Below, piece by piece: positions 5,395 to 8,792 of a stretch of DNA of 8,792 nt. The DNA is taken from positions 1-8,792 of the forward strand of contig PFJA01000162.1 in NCBI GenBank assembly GCA_002782905.1, in the 5' to 3' direction. Position numbers and translations under genes: made by a program. This stretch comes from Lysobacterales bacterium CG_4_10_14_3_um_filter_64_11 (GTDB taxonomy: Bacteria > Pseudomonadota > Gammaproteobacteria > Xanthomonadales > Xanthomonadaceae). The notes below the pieces were generated by a model that was given only the letters and a program-made list of their open reading frames with translations, was not told where the DNA came from and did no database searches. Each line of letters opens with the position of its first letter. Position 1 is the first letter of the stretch.

Positions 5395-7086
5395 TCACGT
5401 ACCTGTCACCCGCAGCACCTCTTCCACCGTGGTCTTGCCCTGCCACGCCTTGAGCAGGCCATCCTCGCGCAGAAAGCGGCAGCCTTCGCTGCGTGCCAGC
5501 GCACGCATCTGGTTGACGTTGGCGCCGTTGACGATCAACTGCTGCATCGGCTCGGATACCGGAATCATTTCGTAAATACCCAAGCGGCCGCGATAACCGG
5601 TATTCAAGCACTTGCTGCACCCCACCGCCTCCATCCACTGCGCTGGTGTGTCGCCGAACAGTTGCTGTGCAAACGGTGCAACCTCGGCGGCGATCGCCGC
5701 CGGCACCTTGCCCGGGCGTGCGCACTCGCACAACCGGCGAACCAGCCGCTGCGCCTGCACCGCGCGAATCGGCGTTGCCACCAGAAACGGTTCGACGCCC
5801 ATGTCGATCAGCCGGGTAAACGCGCTGACCGCATCGTTGGTATGCAAAGTAGACAGCACCAGATGGCCGGTGAGCGCCGCCTGCACCGCGATTTCGGCGG
5901 TTTCAAGGTCGCGGATTTCGCCGATCATGATCACGTCCGGGTCTTGCCGCAAAATCGAGCGCAGCGCGCTGGCAAAGGTGAGCCCGATCTCGCTGTGCGC
6001 CTGGATCTGGGTGATCGCCGGCAACTGGAACTCGACCGGATCTTCAACGGTGATGATCTTCTTCAGGCCATCGTTGGCGGCGGCCAGCGCGGCGTACAGG
6101 GTGGTCGATTTGCCGGAACCGGTGGGGCCGGTAACGAGCACGATGCCATTGGCCTCGGCGGTCCACGCACGCATCAAGGCCAGGTGATCGCGCTCGAAGC
6201 CGAGCGTATCCAGCCCCAACTCCTTGCGTTCTTTTGGCAACAGACGCATCACGATCGACTCGCCATGCACGCCGGGCAGGGCCGACACGCGGATGTCCAT
6301 CTCCTGGCCGCCGACGCGGGTGGACATGCGACCATCCTGCGGCAGCCGACGCTCAGCGATATCCATGCCCGAAATCAGCTTCAGGCGCGAGGCGACGGCA
6401 TCGTAGCGATCGCGCGGCAGCCGCAGCCGCGCGTGCAGCACCCCATCGATGCGAAAACGCACCGCAAACTGGCGCTGCTCGGGTTCGATATGGATATCCG
6501 AAGCGCGTTGTTCCACCGCCTGCGCCATCAGGTTGTTGACCAGCTCCACCACCGGCGCTTCTTCCGCCATCTCGCGCAGGTGCGCCACATCGCCGCTCTC
6601 GTAGCCCTCGCCGGCGCGCGCCTGATTGAGCGCGTCGAGCATGCGCTCGATGTCCTGGGCGCGACACAGACACCAGCGAATGCGTTTGCCCGGGTAAGCA
6701 TGGCGCATGGCTTCGCGCAGGCTTGGCAGCAGCGGATCGCGGGCCGCGCAATACAGGCTGTCGTCATCGCCCGGCCACACCAGCACCTGCTGATCGAGCA
6801 GCCAGTCCAGGCCCACCGGCGATGCCAACGCCGCCATCCGCACGGCATCTTCATCCGGTGCGGGCACGGTTTCCCCCATCACCGGCAGCTCGAGCTGCTG
6901 CTTGAGCATGTTCAGCAGATTGTCCTCGCTCAAGGCGCCGATCCGCATCAACACGCTGCCCAGCCGCCCGCCGATGCGCTCGTGCAACTTCAGTGCGCGC
7001 TCCAGGTCGGTATCGCCGATCAGGCCGGCAGCAACCAGCAGCGTGCCGAGCGGCTGCATTTCCTGCGCCATGGCGTCAGACGACAT
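5395..7086 (-). CDS. gspE: Type II secretion system ATPase GspE
   Basis: A 563-residue cytoplasmic ATPase of the GspE/PilB family that powers pseudopilus assembly at the inner membrane. Domains in order: an N-terminal GspE/MshEN-like domain (PLGTLLVAAGLI onward, about residues 12-70); a linker; the N2E region with SDIHIEPE at 196-203 and FRIDGVLH at 211-218; and the C-terminal ATPase with Walker A GPTGSGKSTTLY (320-331), Asp box ITVEDPVEF (345-353), Walker B-like IMIGEIRDLETAEIA (386-400) and His box STLHTNDA (412-419). A Cys cluster (453, 455, 490, 493) is the metal-binding insertion seen in GspE, but the first pair is CxC rather than the usual CxxC. ATG 7086 is preferred because a GAAGAAGGG ribosome-binding site lies 8 bases upstream; TTG 7092 is too close to it, and ATG 7071 is possible. 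The start overlaps the stop of the permease gene by 11 bases. PilB is the alternative; the Cys cluster and N-terminal domain do not fully separate them. Confidence 0.9.
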   Translation of the reverse strand: MSSDAMAQEMQPLGTLLVAAGLIGDTDLERALKLHERIGGRLGSVLMRIGALSEDNLLNMLKQQLELPVMGETVPAPDEDAVRMAALASPVGLDWLLDQQVLVWPGDDDSLYCAARDPLLPSLREAMRHAYPGKRIRWCLCRAQDIERMLDALNQARAGEGYESGDVAHLREMAEEAPVVELVNNLMAQAVEQRASDIHIEPEQRQFAVRFRIDGVLHARLRLPRDRYDAVASRLKLISGMDIAERRLPQDGRMSTRVGGQEMDIRVSALPGVHGESIVMRLLPKERKELGLDTLGFERDHLALMRAWTAEANGIVLVTGPTGSGKSTTLYAALAAANDGLKKIITVEDPVEFQLPAITQIQAHSEIGLTFASALRSILRQDPDVIMIGEIRDLETAEIAVQAALTGHLVLSTLHTNDAVSAFTRLIDMGVEPFLVATPIRAVQAQRLVRRLCECARPGKVPAAIAAEVAPFAQQLFGDTPAQWMEAVGCSKCLNTGYRGRLGIYEMIPVSEPMQQLIVNGANVNQMRALARSEGCRFLREDGLLKAWQGKTTVEEVLRVTGT

Positions 7087-7891
7087 CAGCAAAACCCTTC
7101 TTCAAGATGGCGAACAGCCACAAGCCGACACCATAGACCAGCAATGCCGCGCCCGTGTAGGCCGCGAGCACGGCAAAATCCGCTGGCAGCCCCTCAAACA
7201 GCAGCAGCCGGGCCTGCTCCAACGGCACCGTGATCGGGTTCAATGCCAGCCATGGCCGCATTGCTTCGGGCATCGCCGCACGCGGGTAAAAGATCGGGCC
7301 GAGGAACATCGCCAAGGTCACCAACGAGCCCATGACCTGCGCCAGATCGCGCACATAGACACCGAATGCCGCAATCAACAGGTTCAGGCCCATCAACAGC
7401 ACACAAAACGGCAACAGCACCAACGGCAGCAGCAGTTGCGTCCAGGCAAATCCGGTGCCCCAAATCCCGTTGACCAGCACCAACAACGCCAGCCCGGTGA
7501 GCGCATGGAACAGTGACGACAGTAACGATACCCAGGCCAGCACTTCCAGCGGGAACACAATCTTTTTGACGTAATTGGGCTGACTGACCACCAGCAACGG
7601 CGCGCGCGTCAGCACCTCGGCCAGCAGCCCCTGCATTAACAGGCCACTGAGCAGCATCAGCGCAAACAAGCCAATGCCGCCCTCGCCCACCCGCCCCGGC
7701 CAACGGGTGGCGAACACCACGCCGAACACCAGGGTGTAGACCGCCAACATCAGCAATGGCGTCAGTACCGGCCACAGCACACCGAGAAATGCCCCGCGGT
7801 AACGCAACGCGACATCGCGCCACGCCAAGGTGCGAATCAGCCCGCGATGCCGCCAGGGATGGGTGATCGAAGCCAACAATGCCAAACTCAA
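7076..7891 (-). CDS. Wzm-like ABC-2 permease for polysaccharide (O-antigen/teichoic-acid type) export
   Basis: A 271-residue membrane protein when started at the TTG at 7891. Wzm proteins dimerise and, with an ATPase (Wzt), move undecaprenyl-linked O-antigen or other glycans across the inner membrane. Family features: WRDVALRYRGAFLGVLWP (about 24-41), LLMLAVYTLVFGVVF (46-60), SQPNYVKKIVFPLE (103-116), YVRDLAQV (179-186), GPIFYP (198-203), NPIT (218-221), and the C-terminal KKGFADVV. About six membrane segments are visible. The frame extends to 8023, but the extra 44 residues have no family match. TTG 7891 has a GGAG ribosome-binding site five bases upstream and gives the family length; this start is an inference. 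No ATPase subunit is in the window. The stop codon overlaps the gspE start, so translation of the two is probably coupled. Confidence 0.85.
   Translation of the reverse strand: MSLALLASITHPWRHRGLIRTLAWRDVALRYRGAFLGVLWPVLTPLLMLAVYTLVFGVVFATRWPGRVGEGGIGLFALMLLSGLLMQGLLAEVLTRAPLLVVSQPNYVKKIVFPLEVLAWVSLLSSLFHALTGLALLVLVNGIWGTGFAWTQLLLPLVLLPFCVLLMGLNLLIAAFGVYVRDLAQVMGSLVTLAMFLGPIFYPRAAMPEAMRPWLALNPITVPLEQARLLLFEGLPADFAVLAAYTGAALLVYGVGLWLFAILKKGFADVV
7095..7103 (-). promoter_or_regulatory. Ribosome-binding site for gspE inside the permease gene
   Basis: Read on the minus strand, GAAGAAGGG ends 8 bases before the ATG at 7086. It lies in the last codons of the permease gene and decides the gspE start among three candidates (TTG 7092, ATG 7086, ATG 7071). 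Confidence 0.65.
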
Positions 7892-8106
7892 GCGAACTCC
7901 GGGATCGGGGCGCAAAGGCGCAGCTGCAAAGTGTAACCAAATCCACCCCTGCAAAGAGCCGCAGCACCCGCTGTGGCTACAGCCAAGGTCTAACGGAAAT
8001 GGCAAGTGGCCACCCCGCATCACGAATACACGCCATGCCGTTTCCCTAACCCGTGCCTTCTTCCAGAGGGCGATGGAAACAAGGAAATGCTTCGCATTGA
8101 TTCACG
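7892..8106 (-). other. Intergenic region between the I78 inhibitor and the permease, no gene recognised
   Basis: The region holds two small dyads: GCTGT-GGCT-ACAGC at 7970-7983, and AATGC-TTC-GCATT at 8086-8098, the latter starting 8 bases after the I78 stop on the minus strand. Neither is followed by a proper T-run, so an intrinsic terminator is not supported. A permease promoter should lie here; TACACT (minus, 7935-7930) resembles a -10 box but has no matching -35. Confidence 0.4.
7897..7900 (-). promoter_or_regulatory. Ribosome-binding site supporting a TTG start for the permease
   Basis: GGAG on the minus strand is five bases from the TTG at 7891. No ATG lies between the upstream ATGs near 8023 and the first conserved permease residues, so this site is the best support for a non-ATG start. 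Confidence 0.5.
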
Positions 8107-8391
8107 TTACCCGCAACGCACCGCCCGTATCCGGCCGCGCGCATCCAGATCGAGATTCAGGCGATCCTCACGATAATCCTGGGTCACCATCATGCCCTCG
8201 GCAATCACCCGCACCGACGCCGCGCCCGCCGCGATCCGCGCGCGCTCGACCTGTGCAGCGTCTGCCAGCGCGCCAATCATCCATTGCACCTTGCCGGCAT
8301 CGCAGATCACTGCATCCCCCTCAGTCATCGCGCCGGCAGCGGTCGCTGAAGCGGCGATAAAAACCAGAAAACACACCGATTTTCGCAACAT
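8107..8391 (-). CDS. Secreted peptidase inhibitor of the I78 family
   Basis: A 94-residue protein with an N-terminal signal peptide: Lys/Arg at residues 3-4, a hydrophobic stretch LVFIAASATAAGA to about residue 21, and a likely cleavage near 20-22. The mature part carries the I78 pattern: a Cys at 30, KVQWMIG at 34-40, an Ala-rich helix, SVRVIAEGMMVTQDYREDRLN at 59-79 (the R-V-x-x-x-G-x-x-V-T-x-D-Y-R-x-D-R-L-N core) and a terminal RIRAVRCG with Cys 93. The two Cys residues probably form a disulfide in the periplasm. I78 proteins are small serine-protease inhibitors related to the Aspergillus elastase inhibitor; the target here is unknown. The start ATG at 8391 has a GAGGTG ribosome-binding site four bases upstream; the frame is open further upstream to 8640 but without signal-peptide or family sense. 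It is divergent from the corC-like gene, with 126 bp between their starts. Confidence 0.85.
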   Translation of the reverse strand: MLRKSVCFLVFIAASATAAGAMTEGDAVICDAGKVQWMIGALADAAQVERARIAAGAASVRVIAEGMMVTQDYREDRLNLDLDARGRIRAVRCG

Positions 8392-8395
8392 GTTG

Positions 8396-8401
8396 CACCT
8401 C
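8396..8401 (-). promoter_or_regulatory. Ribosome-binding site deciding the I78 inhibitor start
   Basis: GAGGTG on the minus strand, four bases before the ATG at 8391, supports the short form with a signal peptide over the much longer open frame reaching 8640. Confidence 0.6.
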
Positions 8402-8474
8402 GCAAGCAGCGCCAGCGCCGCCCGATAGCCCGATTCGCCGTACCCGTCTTCTCGCAAGCTGCACCGAGCCACGC

Positions 8475-8480
8475 TACAAT
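8475..8480 (+). promoter_or_regulatory. Candidate -10 box of the corC-like gene
   Basis: TACAAT (8475-8480, in the context GCTACAATCGC) lies 37 bases before the ATG at 8518 and fits a sigma-70 -10 element with a leader of about 30 bases. No good -35 match is visible 16-18 bases upstream (best about 3 of 6), so the call is tentative. Confidence 0.4.
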
Positions 8481-8517
8481 CGCACTCCCGCCTGCCGAGG
8501 CGCAACTGCAACACCTC

Positions 8518-8792
8518 ATGTCGGACGACCCAAATAGTACCCGGCCGGAGCGGCGTTCCTGGTTTGATCGATTGGGCCACATGCTCTCCGGCGAAGCACA
8601 AAATCGTGACGAGGTGCTCGATGAACTGCGCACCGCTCACGCCAATGGCCTGCTCTCGGCCGACACTCTGCGCATGATCGAAGGCGCCATCGCGGTGTCC
8701 GACCAGCAGGTCGCCGATGCCATGCTGCCGCGTGCGCAGATCGTCGCCATCGATGTCGAGGCGCCGATGACCGAAGTGATCGCTACCGTGAT
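8518..8792 (+). CDS. corC: CorC/HlyC-type CBS-domain protein, N-terminal part, cut by window edge
   Basis: The first 91 codons of a plus-strand gene that runs past the right edge. The translation begins MSDDPNSTRPERRSWFDRLG and continues with LSGEAQNRDEVLDELRTAH (about residues 23-41), GLLSADTLRMIEGAIAVSD (44-62), QVADAMLPRAQIVAID (64-79) and PMTEVIATV at the edge. This matches the start of CorC (YbeX): an acidic linker, a helix ending in the MIEG motif, then the V-x-D-x-M-x-P-R segment that leads into the first CBS domain. CorC-type proteins are cytoplasmic and linked to Mg2+/Co2+ efflux or membrane and ribosome quality functions; in many proteobacteria they sit near ybeY and lnt, which cannot be checked here. 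The start has no good Shine-Dalgarno sequence; a GAGG lies about 18 bases upstream, too far. Divergent from the I78 inhibitor gene. Confidence 0.88.
   Translation, partial: MSDDPNSTRPERRSWFDRLGHMLSGEAQNRDEVLDELRTAHANGLLSADTLRMIEGAIAVSDQQVADAMLPRAQIVAIDVEAPMTEVIATV

Noticed and set aside
5308..7233. Long plus-strand open frame (641 codons) opposite gspE
   Set aside because: Antisense shadow of gspE: low-complexity His/Gln/Arg-rich translation, no ribosome-binding site, and gspE on the other strand has full family motifs.
7930..7960. Sigma-70 promoter for the permease (TACACT at 7935-7930, TTGCAG upstream)
   Set aside because: The spacing between the two boxes is only 13 bases, and no better -35 is present at 16-18 bases.
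7892..8023. ATG-started longer form of the permease (from about 8023)
   Set aside because: The 44 extra residues are Cys/Gly/Pro-rich without resemblance to Wzm N-termini, and the protein would exceed family length.
8392..8640. Longer form of the I78 inhibitor gene reaching 8640
   Set aside because: It would overlap the corC-like gene on the opposite strand and bury the signal peptide, and the ATG at 8391 has its own ribosome-binding site.

Overview
The window looks like chromosomal DNA of a GC-rich gammaproteobacterium, most likely from the Lysobacterales (Xanthomonadales). That placement is an inference from the protein sequences, the tgt-yajC-secD-secF block, the I78-type inhibitor and the short intergenic heptamer repeats; no rRNA or other decisive marker is present. 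Almost all of the sequence is coding on the minus strand, with one gene entering on the plus strand at the right edge.

Read in the direction of transcription (right to left), the minus strand carries: a small secreted I78-family peptidase inhibitor (8107-8391); a Wzm-like ABC-2 polysaccharide-export permease (7076-7891, probable TTG start); the type II secretion ATPase gspE, whose start overlaps the permease stop (5395-7086); tgt, queuosine tRNA-guanine transglycosylase (3952-5067); yajC (3429-3761), secD (1500-3368) and secF (508-1488), the accessory Sec translocon proteins; and the first 72 codons of a GspF/PilC-family membrane protein (1-216). Divergent from the inhibitor, a corC-like gene starts at 8518 and runs off the right edge.

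Two themes stand out. First, protein export: yajC-secD-secF assists Sec translocation into the periplasm, and gspE plus the gspF-like gene belong to the machine that moves folded periplasmic proteins across the outer membrane. Unusually, the tgt-yajC-secDF block lies between gspE and the gspF-like gene, which are normally adjacent. Second, the gene junctions hold repeats of different types: a cluster of GGGGTCAGAGTC repeats with a perfect 33-bp palindrome between secF and gspF, an inverted GGGACTC heptamer array between tgt and yajC, and a MITE-like inverted repeat of about 121 bp between gspE and tgt. No transposase, tRNA, rRNA or CRISPR array is visible.

I see no clearly new multi-gene system. 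The most noteworthy points are the split gspE/gspF arrangement, the lone Wzm permease translationally linked to gspE with no ATPase partner in view, the repeat structures, and small departures from family motifs in Tgt and GspE.
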